Shown: positions 38,135 to 47,145, counted from the first letter of the stretch. The stretch is DNA of 64,000 nt from Massilia sp. Root418 (GCF_001425265.1 NZ_LMEC01000001.1:516036-580035); one strand, 5' to 3'. Notes: generated by a model from the sequence alone, not told the origin. Made by a program: numbers and translations.

Positions 38135-39837
38135 CCGAACGGCGTGTATTCCATGCCGTTGCCGATCAGGGCCGCCACCGCATCGCGGCATTCGGAGGAT
38201 TCCGCAAAGCCAATCAGCACTGTCTCGCGGGACAGTCCATTGTTCAGGTTTGCCACATGCCAAGCCAGCCCGGCCTCGTCCGGCGCACGGTGCAGCGCGC
38301 TGCTGTAGAGCTGAGTGACGAATTGTGTGTTGTCCATGCTGCCGTAGCGGCCGCTGAACTCCGCACTGCCCAGGAAGGCCCGTGCCACCTCGCTCAGGTC
38401 CAGGCCCTTGTCCATGGCCGACATCCAGAAACCCAGACCCGCGTTGTCCGGCGCGCGGTCCAGCCCCGCACGGTACAGCCGGTAAGCTTGGCCCGCCGCG
38501 CCGTCCGCGTCCAGCGCCACGCCGCCATCGCTGAAGACGATGCGCTCCACGCCGGACAGCACGTCCACGCTGCCGCCGCCATCGGTGACGGTGTAGCCCT
38601 TGCCGGACGCGCGCACCAGGTAGGGCCCGCGCGCGCTGGCGTAGACCAGCGTATCGAGGCCCAGGCCGCCGTCGATGAATTCATTGCCCGGCACCGCCAG
38701 CAGCGTATCGTTGCCGCTGGTGCCGCCGGCCGGTCCGCTCATCGCGAGGTCTACCACGTTCACGCGCAGGTCCGCAAACTGCAGCTGCTCCACGCCCGAC
38801 AGCACGTCCAGCCCCTGCCCCGCCACGCGCACCTCGTCCACCGTCCGGACGATGGAATAGTCGGCGAAGCGGCCGCTAAACACCACCGTATCGGCGCCCT
38901 CGCCCGTGTTGATGATATCGTCGCCCGCGCCTACCCGCACCACGTCCGCGCCGCTGCCGCCCTTCATTACGTCGCCGGCGTCGTTCAGCGTGACGCTGGA
39001 GCCGCCGGCGCCGGTCAGCACCGTGCGTATCACCACGTTGTAGGCAATCGACACATTGGTCAAGCCGGTGGAGGTGCCGCTGAACGCACCCGCGTGCAGG
39101 TCGATCTCGGTGGCGCCGAAGCAGGCCGAAAAGTCGAAGGTGTTGTTGCCGCCGCCATCCCATATGCAGACCGGTGCCTGGCTGCTGCCAAAGGCATACA
39201 CGTCGTCGCCGGCGTGGTAGCTGGTGTTCGCGCCGTACAGGTACTGGATGGCCTGGATGTCGTACAGCATTGGCGTCACGTCGTAGCGGCCGTTGAAGCT
39301 GCCGGACTGGTGGTAGGACATCACCGAGTAATCCGTATTGTCGGTGGCGGATGGCAGGAATGGGCCATCCACGCTGCCGCCGGCGGAGTCATAATCGCCC
39401 GGATGCTTCAGGCCCAGCGTATGGCCGATTTCGTGCAGCAGCACGGACGGGCCGAAGCTGCCGGGCGTGAACACGCTGTTGTAATAGCCGCGGTTGTTCA
39501 GGTACAGGTCCACCGAGGCCACGCCCGGTTCCGGCAGGTAGGCGTAGCCGCTGCTGTTGTCCACGCTCTGGTCGTTGGTGCCGAAGCGCAGCTGGCCGCC
39601 GTTGCTCACTTCCACGAAGTCCAGCTTGGCCACGGCGGCCCAGGCGCCCAGCGCGGCCCGGGTGGCCTGCTGCTGCGCAAAGGTCATCATCTGGAAGCCC
39701 TTGGCATCGTCCGCGGTGGCGCCATCGGGCACGCTGCCGAGAAAGCGGTAAGTCAGCGTTGCAGCCGTGCCGGGAACCTGGCTCCAGCTGCTGTAAGCCA
39801 GTGCATCGATGCTATTGATACCGGTGGTTGCGCTCAT
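38131..39837 (-). CDS. serralysin-like M10 metalloprotease with RTX and DUF4214 regions
   Basis: 568 residues without signal peptide, as expected for type I secretion. Zinc site HEIGHTLGLKH near 135, Met-turn VMSYH. Central RTX-like nonapeptides GGSGADVVR, VGAGDDIIN and TGEGADTVV bind Ca2+ outside the cell. The C-terminal ~130 residues (AYRLYRAGLDRAPDNAGLGF, then LYSSALHRAPDEAGL) are a DUF4214 module, common in betaproteobacterial secreted proteins and S-layer-like attachments. No type I secretion genes are in this window. Confidence 0.9.
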   Translation of the reverse strand: MSATTGINSIDALAYSSWSQVPGTAATLTYRFLGSVPDGATADDAKGFQMMTFAQQQATRAALGAWAAVAKLDFVEVSNGGQLRFGTNDQSVDNSSGYAYLPEPGVASVDLYLNNRGYYNSVFTPGSFGPSVLLHEIGHTLGLKHPGDYDSAGGSVDGPFLPSATDNTDYSVMSYHQSGSFNGRYDVTPMLYDIQAIQYLYGANTSYHAGDDVYAFGSSQAPVCIWDGGGNNTFDFSACFGATEIDLHAGAFSGTSTGLTNVSIAYNVVIRTVLTGAGGSSVTLNDAGDVMKGGSGADVVRVGAGDDIINTGEGADTVVFSGRFADYSIVRTVDEVRVAGQGLDVLSGVEQLQFADLRVNVVDLAMSGPAGGTSGNDTLLAVPGNEFIDGGLGLDTLVYASARGPYLVRASGKGYTVTDGGGSVDVLSGVERIVFSDGGVALDADGAAGQAYRLYRAGLDRAPDNAGLGFWMSAMDKGLDLSEVARAFLGSAEFSGRYGSMDNTQFVTQLYSSALHRAPDEAGLAWHVANLNNGLSRETVLIGFAESSECRDAVAALIGNGMEYTPFG

Positions 39838-39898
39838 ATTGTTACTTGTTCGGGATGGGCCGTTTTACTTTCATGTTAGCACGCCGAAATGCCTATGC

Positions 39899-39912
39899 AT
39901 CCGGGCCCGGAT
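39899..39912. promoter_or_regulatory. 14-bp palindrome between protease and M16 genes
   Basis: ATCCGGGCCCGGAT, a perfect palindrome in the 143-base divergent gap, just before the AT-rich ATATTTTATTC that could hold a promoter. Downstream (39932-39957) a GCCAC/GTGGC stem followed by TTTTT precedes the M16 ribosome site. Operator role is inference. Confidence 0.4.
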
Positions 39913-39980
39913 ATTTTATTCTTCCGCGTTGCCACTCTCTACACGGAAGCGTGGCTTTTTAAAACAAACAGGAGAAACAT

Positions 39981-42815
39981 GTGTCCAAGCTGATACCAGT
40001 CCTTACCCTGGCACTGGCCGCGCCCGCGATGGCCGCGCCTGCGGCGGCTACCGCCGCCAAGGCCGATCTGCTGCCCTTCAAAGCCACCGAGAAAACCCTC
40101 GCCAATGGCTTGAAAGTGATCGTCGTGCCTACCGGCTTCCCCAACATCGTCTCGCTGCAGATCCCGGTGCAGACCGGCTCGCGCAACGAAGTAGAGCCAG
40201 GCAAGTCCGGCTTCGCCCACTTCTTCGAGCACATGATGTTCCGGGGCACCAAGGACTACCCGCCTGAAAAATACCAGGACATCATCACCAGGGCCGGCGC
40301 CCGCCAGAATGCCTACACCAGCGACGACCTGACCAACTACTACACCACGTTCGCCAAGGAAGACCTGGACACCGTGCTCAAAGTCGAGGCGGACCGCTTC
40401 CAGCACCTGTCGTACGGCGAGGACGTGTTCAAGACCGAATCGCGCGCCGTGCTGGGCGAATACAACAAGAACAGCGCCAACCCCATGTCCAAGCTGTTCG
40501 AGGTGATGCGCGACGCCGCCTTCGAGAAGCACACCTATAAGCACACCACGATGGGCTTCATCAAGGACATCGAGGACATGCCCAACCAGTACGCCTACTC
40601 CAAGGTGTTCTTCGACCGCTGGTACCGCCCCGAGCGCACCACCATCATCGTGGCCGGCGACGTGGAGCCCGACAAAGCCATCGCCATGGTGGAAAAATAC
40701 TGGAGCAAATGGCAGCGCGGCAGCTACAAGGCCGAGGTGCCGGTGGAGCCGGCTCCGAAAGGCGCCATCTACAAGCACGTGCCGTGGGCCACGCCGACCC
40801 TGCCGCTGGTCACCGTGGCCTTCCGCGCCCCGGCCTTCTCGGACAAGACCAAGGAGCAGGCCGCGCTATCCATGCTGCTGTCGCTGTCCTTCGGCCGCAC
40901 CTCGCCGCTGTTCAAGCGCCTGGTGCAGGACGAACAAAAGGTGGACCAGCTGTTCGACAGCACGCCCAACCGCGTCGATCCGACCCTGGCCATGGTCGGC
41001 GCCCGCGTGAAAAAAGGCGACGACGCCATCTACGTGCGCGACGCCATCCTGCAGACCATCGCCAAGGCGCGCACCGAGGCCGTCAGCGAAAAGACGCTGG
41101 CCGAAGCCAAGTCCGCGCTGAAATACGGCGTGATCCGCTCGCTGGACAACACCGAGCAGATCGCCGGTACGCTGGCTTCCTTCGTGCACTTCAACCGCTC
41201 CTACGGCACCATCAACAACTACTACCGCGTGCTGGACTCGCTGACCCCGGCCGACCTGCTGGCCGCCGGCAGCAAGTACCTGACGGACGACGCCATGGTG
41301 GTCACCACGCTGTCGCATTCCACGCTGCCGGCCGACATCGCCACGCTGCCGAAACTGGCCAGCTTCGAGCCGAAGCCGGGCAACGGCAAGATCGACGTGC
41401 TGGTGCAGAAGTCCGCCCTGCCGCAGATCCGCTACAAGCTGCTGTTCTCGGCCGGTTCCGCGCACGACCCGGCCGGCAAGGAAGGCCTGGCGGCGCTGAC
41501 CGCCGCCATGGTGGCCTCGGCCGGCTCCACCGACCGCAAGATCGATGAAATCGCCAAGGCCTTCTTCCCGATGGCCGGCAGCTTCAGCGAACAGACCGAC
41601 AAGGAAATGACCACCTTCACCGGGTCCATCCACAAGGACAACTGGACCGCCTTCAACGAAATCGCGCTGCCCATGCTGCTGTCGCCCGGCTTCCGCCAGG
41701 AAGACTTCCGCCGCCTGAAGGACGCGCAGAAGAACGCGCTGCAAACGGACCTGAAGGACAACAACGAGGAAGAGCTGGGCAAGGAACGCCTGCAAACCAA
41801 CGTGTTTGCCGGCAGCGGCTACGGCCACGCCGTGCTGGGCACCAGCAAGGGCCTGGACAGCATCACCCTGGACGACGTGAAGAATTTCTGGAAGAGCGCC
41901 TACACCCGGGGCGCGGTGCGCGTCGGCATCTCCGGCGACGTGTCCGACGAGATGACCGCCACGCTGAAGCAGGCGCTGGCCAAGCTCCCTGACGGCGCCG
42001 GCCTGCCCGCCACCGCGGCGCCGGTTGGCAAGATGCCGAACGGCCTGGAAGTGGAAATCATCGAGAAGAACACCCGCGCCACCGCGATCTCCTTCGGCCT
42101 GCCGCTGAGCGTCACCCGTTCGCACCCCGACTTCCCCGCGCTGTGGATGGTGAAGACCTGGCTGGGCGAACACCGTTCATCCAGCGCGCTGCTGTACCAG
42201 CGCATCCGCGAACTGCGCGGCATGAACTATGGCGACTACGCTTACACCGAGGCCTTCCCGCGCGGGATGTTCCAGTTCTTCCCCAACCCCAACCTGGGCC
42301 GCAAGGCGCAGCTGTTCGAGGTGTGGATCCGCCCCGTGGCGCCGGAAAACGGCCACTTTGCGCTGCGCATCGCGCTGTCGGAGCTGGACAAGGCGCTCAG
42401 CCAGGGCATGAGCAAGGAGCAGTTTGAGACCACGCGCGGCTACTTGATGAAGAACGTCTTCGTCATGACCTCCACGCAGGACCAGCAGCTGGGCTACGCG
42501 CTCGACTCGCAGTGGTACAACACGCCCGAGTTCACCAGGCTGATGCGCGACGGGCTGTCGAAACTGACGGTGGAGGACGTGAACGCCGCGATGAAGAAGC
42601 ACCTGTCGGCGAAGAACCTGTCGGTAGTGATGATCACCAAGGATGCCGCTGGCTTGAAAGAGAAACTGGTCAGCGACGCGCCTTCGCCCATCAAGTACGA
42701 CGGCAACAAGCCGAAGGAAGTGCTGGACGAAGACCAGGTGATCGGCAACCTGAAGCTGAACATCAGGCCGGAGGCGGTGAAGATCACGCCTGCGGCCCAG
42801 GTGTTCGCGGAATGA
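39981..42815 (+). CDS. M16-family zinc peptidase (pitrilysin-like), exported
   Basis: 944 residues from GTG at 39981. The ribosome site GGAG (39971-39974) fits; an ATG two bases upstream (39979) is out of frame and stops after four codons. Signal peptide MSKLIPVLTLALAAPAMAA. First M16 domain: HFFEH zinc motif in GFAHFFEHMMFRG near 75, with the distal Glu in AVLGEYNKNSANP. The second half repeats the fold without the zinc motif, as in two-domain periplasmic peptidases. Substrates are probably peptides or damaged envelope proteins. Ends adjacent to the convergent acetyltransferase gene. Confidence 0.92.
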   Translation: MSKLIPVLTLALAAPAMAAPAAATAAKADLLPFKATEKTLANGLKVIVVPTGFPNIVSLQIPVQTGSRNEVEPGKSGFAHFFEHMMFRGTKDYPPEKYQDIITRAGARQNAYTSDDLTNYYTTFAKEDLDTVLKVEADRFQHLSYGEDVFKTESRAVLGEYNKNSANPMSKLFEVMRDAAFEKHTYKHTTMGFIKDIEDMPNQYAYSKVFFDRWYRPERTTIIVAGDVEPDKAIAMVEKYWSKWQRGSYKAEVPVEPAPKGAIYKHVPWATPTLPLVTVAFRAPAFSDKTKEQAALSMLLSLSFGRTSPLFKRLVQDEQKVDQLFDSTPNRVDPTLAMVGARVKKGDDAIYVRDAILQTIAKARTEAVSEKTLAEAKSALKYGVIRSLDNTEQIAGTLASFVHFNRSYGTINNYYRVLDSLTPADLLAAGSKYLTDDAMVVTTLSHSTLPADIATLPKLASFEPKPGNGKIDVLVQKSALPQIRYKLLFSAGSAHDPAGKEGLAALTAAMVASAGSTDRKIDEIAKAFFPMAGSFSEQTDKEMTTFTGSIHKDNWTAFNEIALPMLLSPGFRQEDFRRLKDAQKNALQTDLKDNNEEELGKERLQTNVFAGSGYGHAVLGTSKGLDSITLDDVKNFWKSAYTRGAVRVGISGDVSDEMTATLKQALAKLPDGAGLPATAAPVGKMPNGLEVEIIEKNTRATAISFGLPLSVTRSHPDFPALWMVKTWLGEHRSSSALLYQRIRELRGMNYGDYAYTEAFPRGMFQFFPNPNLGRKAQLFEVWIRPVAPENGHFALRIALSELDKALSQGMSKEQFETTRGYLMKNVFVMTSTQDQQLGYALDSQWYNTPEFTRLMRDGLSKLTVEDVNAAMKKHLSAKNLSVVMITKDAAGLKEKLVSDAPSPIKYDGNKPKEVLDEDQVIGNLKLNIRPEAVKITPAAQVFAE

Positions 42816-44045
42816 TCAGGCCACGCGCCTGATCACACTGAAGCAGATTTCGCGGCGCACGGCAAAGCCCAGTTTTTCATAGACTTGCTTGGCGCCGTTT
42901 TCCGTTTTCACGTGCAGGAAAGGCGTTTTCCCGGACGCCTGGATCTGCGCTATCAGCGTCTGCATCAAGGCCCGCGCGTGGCCCGCGCCGCGCGCGTCCG
43001 GGCTGGTGCAGACGGCGCTGATCTCCGTATACTCCCCCAATGCCATGCGGGTGCCCGACATCGCCGCCAGGCGGCCGTCCGCCGTGCGCACGCCGAGATA
43101 GCGGCCCATGGTGATGGTCTTTTGCACGAAGGGCCCAGGCTTGGTCTCGGCGGCCAGCGCGATCATGTCCGGCACGTCGTCAGCCCCCATCTCCAGCAGC
43201 GGCCACGCATGCGCTATGGGCTGCACAGCTGGCACAGGCTGCGCGCCGGCGCAGACCATCTGGTCGATGTAGCGCGCGCGCACCACTTCCCATTCGGGCG
43301 GCAGCGCCAGCGGATTGGGCGTCAGCAGCCATACTTCCTCGCCCATATCCACCAGCGCCCGCAGGTCGCTGAACGCTTGCGGCGACGGCTCGCGCAGTCC
43401 CGCCAGGGGCGACACGTCGCGTGGATAACGCACCGCCAGGCCGTTGCGCTGGGCCATCGCAGCATGGCCGCCCTGCCCGTCCGGCGCGCCAACCAGGGCG
43501 CCCCAGACCGGATTGTCCAGCGCCAGCGGTTCCAGCTTGCGGTAGTAGAAGGCGGTATCGCACAGTGCGCCGTCCGGCATCAGCGCGTAGTCCGGCACCA
43601 CGCCGACCCGCTGCCAGCCCTGGCGCTCGTACAGACGTTCGGCGTCCGGGCTGGCGGTGTCCAGCACCAGCAGCCATTTGCCGCAGTCGCGCGCCAACTG
43701 CTCCGCCTGCCGCATCAGTGCTTCGCCGAGGCCGCGCCGGCGCGCGCGGCGCCGCACCAGCATCTTCGACACATCCGCGCGGTGCGGCTGGTTGTCGGGC
43801 TGGGCCAGCACCAGCTGCACCGTGCCCAGGATGCCGCTGTCGTCCTGCGCCACCAGCAATGCGCGTTCACCGCGCGCCACGCCTTCGGCCACGCCGCGCC
43901 AGAAGGCCAGCGCCTTGTCCATCCCCAGCGGCAGCATGAAGCTCACCGAGGCGCCGCCCTCGACGCAGTCGGCCAGCAAGCCGGCCAGTTCTTCAATTTG
44001 GGCCTCGCTGACGCACGTCAGCCGGCGCACGACATAGTCCTGCAT
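42816..44045 (-). CDS. two-domain GNAT acetyltransferase
   Basis: 409 residues from ATG at 44045. Two GNAT domains fused: residues ~1-175 (LVRRRARRRGLGEALMRQAE with acetyl-CoA loop RRRGLG, then LYERQGWQRVGVVPDY) and ~215-409 (ISAVCTSPDARGAGHARALM with loop ARGAGHA, then VYEKLGFAVRREICFSV, FR47-like). Such tandems usually have one active and one structural domain; both loops look complete here. One base after the XRE-cupin gene, so probably coregulated with it. Confidence 0.85.
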   Translation of the reverse strand: MQDYVVRRLTCVSEAQIEELAGLLADCVEGGASVSFMLPLGMDKALAFWRGVAEGVARGERALLVAQDDSGILGTVQLVLAQPDNQPHRADVSKMLVRRRARRRGLGEALMRQAEQLARDCGKWLLVLDTASPDAERLYERQGWQRVGVVPDYALMPDGALCDTAFYYRKLEPLALDNPVWGALVGAPDGQGGHAAMAQRNGLAVRYPRDVSPLAGLREPSPQAFSDLRALVDMGEEVWLLTPNPLALPPEWEVVRARYIDQMVCAGAQPVPAVQPIAHAWPLLEMGADDVPDMIALAAETKPGPFVQKTITMGRYLGVRTADGRLAAMSGTRMALGEYTEISAVCTSPDARGAGHARALMQTLIAQIQASGKTPFLHVKTENGAKQVYEKLGFAVRREICFSVIRRVA

Positions 44046-44046
44046 C

Positions 44047-44637
44047 TCAACTCCTGAAATGGGTGGTGGTAGTGGTGGTAGTGATGGCAACCGCGTAGCG
44101 CGTGACGCTGCCGGTGGGATTGTGGAAGGCCATGGGGCGGTCCAGCACCATTGCAAAGCAGTCGCCCGCCTCCAGCCGGAACAGCTCCTCGCCGTAGGTG
44201 ATGTCGATGACGCCGTCCAGCACCCAGAATTGCTGGTGCACCTGCGGCTCGCGCGCCGCCGTGTCGTAGGCCACGCGGCCTCCGGGCGGAAACTCCACTT
44301 CCACCAGCTGGATGGGAGAAGCGACGCCCGTGGGCGATAGGTTGCGCCGCACGTAGCCGGAATGCGGGTCGCGCCAGGACTGCTGCTGCGCGCGGCGCGA
44401 CACCGGATCGCCCGGCGCCGCCGGCGCTTCGAACAGCGAGGCCAGCGTTACGCCCAGGCCCGTGGCCAGCTTCTCCAGCACCACGGCGGTGGGGCTGCTT
44501 TCGCCGCGCTCGATCAGGGATAGCATGGAGCGGCTCACGCCGCAGTGGTTGGCCAGCGCTTCCAGCGACTGGCCGCGCGCCGCCCGCAGCTCGCGCACGC
44601 GCTGGGCAATCAGTAAATGTAGGGAGGAATCCGTCAT
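44047..44637 (-). CDS. XRE-family regulator with C-terminal cupin
   Basis: 196 residues from ATG at 44637. N-terminal XRE HTH (RGQSLEALANHCGVSRSMLSLIERGESSPT, residues ~22-52) and a cupin sensor domain ~105-185 (VEFPPGGRVAYDT, QQFWVLDGVIDITYGEE, LEAGDCFAM). This architecture is common in regulators of small-molecule catabolism or resistance (PuuR, SutR-like). A TATCC-N8-GGATT dyad at 44649-44666 overlaps the leader and suggests autoregulation. It is cotranscribed with the acetyltransferase. The Thr-rich tail before HFRS is low-complexity. Confidence 0.9.
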   Translation of the reverse strand: MTDSSLHLLIAQRVRELRAARGQSLEALANHCGVSRSMLSLIERGESSPTAVVLEKLATGLGVTLASLFEAPAAPGDPVSRRAQQQSWRDPHSGYVRRNLSPTGVASPIQLVEVEFPPGGRVAYDTAAREPQVHQQFWVLDGVIDITYGEELFRLEAGDCFAMVLDRPMAFHNPTGSVTRYAVAITTTTTTTHFRS

Positions 44638-44640
44638 GAT

Positions 44641-44666
44641 GGATAAAGTATCCACCATATTGGATT
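44641..44666. promoter_or_regulatory. HipB-type dyad TATCC-N8-GGAT upstream of the XRE-cupin gene
   Basis: On the plus strand GGATA at 44641, TATCC at 44649 and GGATT at 44662. TATCC-N8-GGATT is one base off the operator consensus known for the E. coli XRE protein HipB (TATCC-N8-GGATA). It lies 4-29 bases upstream of the XRE-cupin ATG, where binding would block its own expression. Confidence 0.55.
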
Positions 44667-44681
44667 ATTGTGCAAGCCGGT

Positions 44682-45434
44682 TTATTTGGCGGGTGCGCGG
44701 GCGAGCAAATCGTCCAGGGCGGGCACGATGGCCATGGCCACCAGCAGCAGGGCCAGGGGCACCGTCGCCGAGTACCCCAGGGCCTGGAAGCCCAGCGCGC
44801 CGGACACGCCGCCGGCGAAGAAGGCAGACACCAGCGCCACCAGCAGCCGCAGCCGTTCCGGGTTGGCTTCCACCCGGTGCTGGCCAGGCGCCAGCACGCC
44901 GTTCCAGTACAGCAGCTTGCCCACTTCAATGCCGATGTCGGTGACAATGCCGGTTACGTGCGTGGTGCGGATCTCGGCCTTGGACACCTTGGTGATCAGG
45001 GCGTTCTGCAGCCCCATGATGAAACACAGCACCATCACGGTGAGCGGCACAAACAGCCCGGGAATGCCGGCCAGCCGCGCACCCATGACGCCGAAGGCCA
45101 GCAGCAGCAAGGCTTCCAGCAGCAGCGGCAGCGCGTATTCCCCGTGCATCCTGTGCCTGCGCGCGTAGTTGACCATGATGGCAGAACAGGCCGCGCCGGC
45201 CAGGAAGGACAGCAAGGCGCCCAGTCCGGGCAGCACCAGGCTGTACGCGCTGAGCGCCAGGTTATCGGCCATGGCGGAGATGATGCCGGTCAGGTGCGAG
45301 GTGTACTGCCGCACGGCGAGGAAACCGCCTGCATTGATGGCCCCGGCGACAAAGCACAGCAGCACGCCGAGGTGGCGGTTACCGTCGGGGCTACGCTTGC
45401 TGCCGGTGAGTTTGCGGGCGTAATGGATAGGCAT
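44682..45434 (-). CDS. DUF1275 (YoaK) family membrane protein
   Basis: 250 residues from ATG at 45434. Six or seven hydrophobic segments; the opening LGVLLCFVAGAINAGGFLAV and FIMGLQNALITKVSKAEIRTTHVTGI are DUF1275 signatures. The family is widespread; its role is not defined, though a transport function has been suggested. It ends 44 bases before the XRE-cupin gene on the same strand. Confidence 0.9.
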   Translation of the reverse strand: MPIHYARKLTGSKRSPDGNRHLGVLLCFVAGAINAGGFLAVRQYTSHLTGIISAMADNLALSAYSLVLPGLGALLSFLAGAACSAIMVNYARRHRMHGEYALPLLLEALLLLAFGVMGARLAGIPGLFVPLTVMVLCFIMGLQNALITKVSKAEIRTTHVTGIVTDIGIEVGKLLYWNGVLAPGQHRVEANPERLRLLVALVSAFFAGGVSGALGFQALGYSATVPLALLLVAMAIVPALDDLLARAPAK

Positions 45435-45469
45435 GGTCTGCCTGATACTGTAGCACCGATTGGCGGAGC

Positions 45470-45916
45470 TCAGCCAGCAAAAGGCAGCGGCCCCAGATCC
45501 GGTTCGATCCAGCGGCGGCGCGCGGCGGCCGAAAACAGCAGCGCCTGCGACCAATGCCGCAGCAGCCAGTCCCTGCTGCCGTAAGGCGAGGCAAGCAAGG
45601 CGTTGCAGGCCACGTGCAGCGGCGTATGTGCCGGCTGGGATGCCAGGAAAGCCGCGACGGCGCGCAAGGACGCCTGCGTGATGGTTTCGTGGTAGCCGCC
45701 GGTGTCGGTGTTGGCGATGCCGCTGGCCACGTTGTAGGCGCTGATGATGCCGGGCATGTCGCGCGCCGGGTCCAGGTCCTTGCGCGCCGCGATCACCCAG
45801 GCGGCAGCGGCCAGGTGGGCGGCGTGCGTCCATTCGGCTTTCGGCAGCGTGCAGGCCAGCACCCGGAGGCCGATGGCTTCGACCTGTGCGTCGCTGCTGA
45901 AGTGGGCGGCGCTCAT
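45470..45916 (-). CDS. conserved hypothetical, histidine-rich motifs
   Basis: 148 residues from ATG at 45916. I do not recognise a named family. Visible motifs that look conserved are EWTHAAHLAAAAWVI near 28 and NTDTGGYHETITQASL near 70, both with spaced histidines, which could be a metal or catalytic site. No signal peptide or membrane helix. The ATG overlaps the stop of the LysE-type gene as ATGA, so it is the third gene of the Lrp-LysE run. Confidence 0.7.
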   Translation of the reverse strand: MSAAHFSSDAQVEAIGLRVLACTLPKAEWTHAAHLAAAAWVIAARKDLDPARDMPGIISAYNVASGIANTDTGGYHETITQASLRAVAAFLASQPAHTPLHVACNALLASPYGSRDWLLRHWSQALLFSAAARRRWIEPDLGPLPFAG

Positions 45917-46623
45917 GCCATGGCCATGCCGGTGAAGAGCGACCAGGCCGCGAACGCCAGCAAGGCCACGCCGGACACCGCTTCGATCATGCGCAGCAGC
46001 CTGGGCGAGACGGCCTTGCGGCTTGCCGCTACGCCGCCCACCAGCAGCGCCCACCAGGCGATGGAGCCGGCGAACACGCCTGCCACCAGTATCAGGCCGC
46101 CGCTCACGCTGCCGTCCGGCGGCGCCAGGGCGGCCAGCAGGCCGGCAAAGGACAGGATGGTCATGGGGCTGGAAGCGGTCAGCGCGAAGGTGGTTCCGAA
46201 GGCGCCGAACAGTCCGGGCACGCCGGGCAGGCCGCGCACCCCGGCACCGGCCGGCAGAGGGGCCGCATCGCGCAGCGCCTCGCCGGCGGCCGGCTGCGCG
46301 GTGGCGCGCGGGACTCCCGGCGCCTGCATGGCGCGGGCGCGGCGCAGCGAGGCGATGCCGAGGCAGGCCATCAGCAAGCCGCCGACGACTCGCAGCATGG
46401 CGGCGTGCTCCAGCAGCAGCGCGGCCACCGCGCTCACGCCCAGCGCGGCAACCAGGCCGTACATGGCGTCCGCCGTGGCTGCGCCCAGGCCCGAGGCCAG
46501 GCCGGTGCGGGCGCCGTGCGCGAAGGTGCGGCGGATGCACAGCAGGCCAACCGGCCCTACCGGCGCGGCGATGGCAAAGCCGATCAGCGCGCCGCGCATC
46601 AGCGTTGGCCCCATCTCGATCAT
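45913..46623 (-). CDS. LysE-family translocator
   Basis: 236 residues with about six hydrophobic helices. The first helix (LMRGALIGFAIAAPVGPVGL) has the G-x-x-x-G/P-rich pattern of LysE/RhtB amino-acid exporters, and SSPMTILSFAGLLAAL is the fourth-helix signature. It probably exports an amino acid or derivative. Its ATG overlaps the Lrp gene stop as ATGA, and its end overlaps the next gene likewise. The Pro/Ala-rich loop around residue 110 is long. Confidence 0.9.
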   Translation of the reverse strand: MIEMGPTLMRGALIGFAIAAPVGPVGLLCIRRTFAHGARTGLASGLGAATADAMYGLVAALGVSAVAALLLEHAAMLRVVGGLLMACLGIASLRRARAMQAPGVPRATAQPAAGEALRDAAPLPAGAGVRGLPGVPGLFGAFGTTFALTASSPMTILSFAGLLAALAPPDGSVSGGLILVAGVFAGSIAWWALLVGGVAASRKAVSPRLLRMIEAVSGVALLAFAAWSLFTGMAMA

Positions 46624-47090
46624 GGCGCCTCCCCTTGCGCGCTGCTGAACGCCAGCTCGGTGCTTTCCTTGGCGGTGTCCAGCGCAATGATGGTTTCGGT
46701 GCGCAGCACGCCGGGCACCGGCTTGAGCTGCGTGGCCAGGAAGCGCTGCAACGCGGCGGTGTCGCGCACGCGCACTTTCACCAGCCAGGAATGCGGTCCG
46801 GTGACGTGATGCGCCTCCTGCACTTCGGCAAACGAACGCAGCGCGGCGGCGAACAGCGCCTCGTCGGCGCGCGGTTCCAGGTCGATAAAAATAAAGGCGC
46901 AGACTGTGATGCCGACCCGCGCCGGATCGAGCACCGCGCGGTTGGCTGCTACGGCGCCGGAAGCATTGAGGCGCCGCAGCCGGTCGCTGACGGCAGAGAC
47001 GGACAAGCCGATCTCCTGCCCGATCTCGGCTGCCGGGCGCCGGTTGTCGGATTGGATCAGCTGGAGAATTTGCAGGTCATGAGTATCCAT
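46620..47090 (-). CDS. Lrp/AsnC-family transcriptional regulator
   Basis: 156 residues. N-terminal HTH (DLQILQLIQSDNRRPAAEIG, GLSVSAVSDRLRRLNASG) and a C-terminal RAM domain (AFIFIDLEPRADEALFAAAL, VKVRVRDTAALQRFLATQL). Lrp/AsnC proteins sense amino acids and often control an adjacent LysE exporter; here the exporter follows with an ATGA overlap. Confidence 0.94.
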   Translation of the reverse strand: MDTHDLQILQLIQSDNRRPAAEIGQEIGLSVSAVSDRLRRLNASGAVAANRAVLDPARVGITVCAFIFIDLEPRADEALFAAALRSFAEVQEAHHVTGPHSWLVKVRVRDTAALQRFLATQLKPVPGVLRTETIIALDTAKESTELAFSSAQGEAP

Positions 47091-47145
47091 GGAGCGAATC
47101 TGCCTGAAATTTACTCACGTTGCAAGCAAAATCGCTGCAGTAATG

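Noticed and set aside
44047..45434. Toxin-antitoxin system suggested by the HipB-like operator
   Set aside because: No HipA-type kinase or other toxin is adjacent; the regulator has a cupin domain and its neighbours are an acetyltransferase and a DUF1275 membrane protein.
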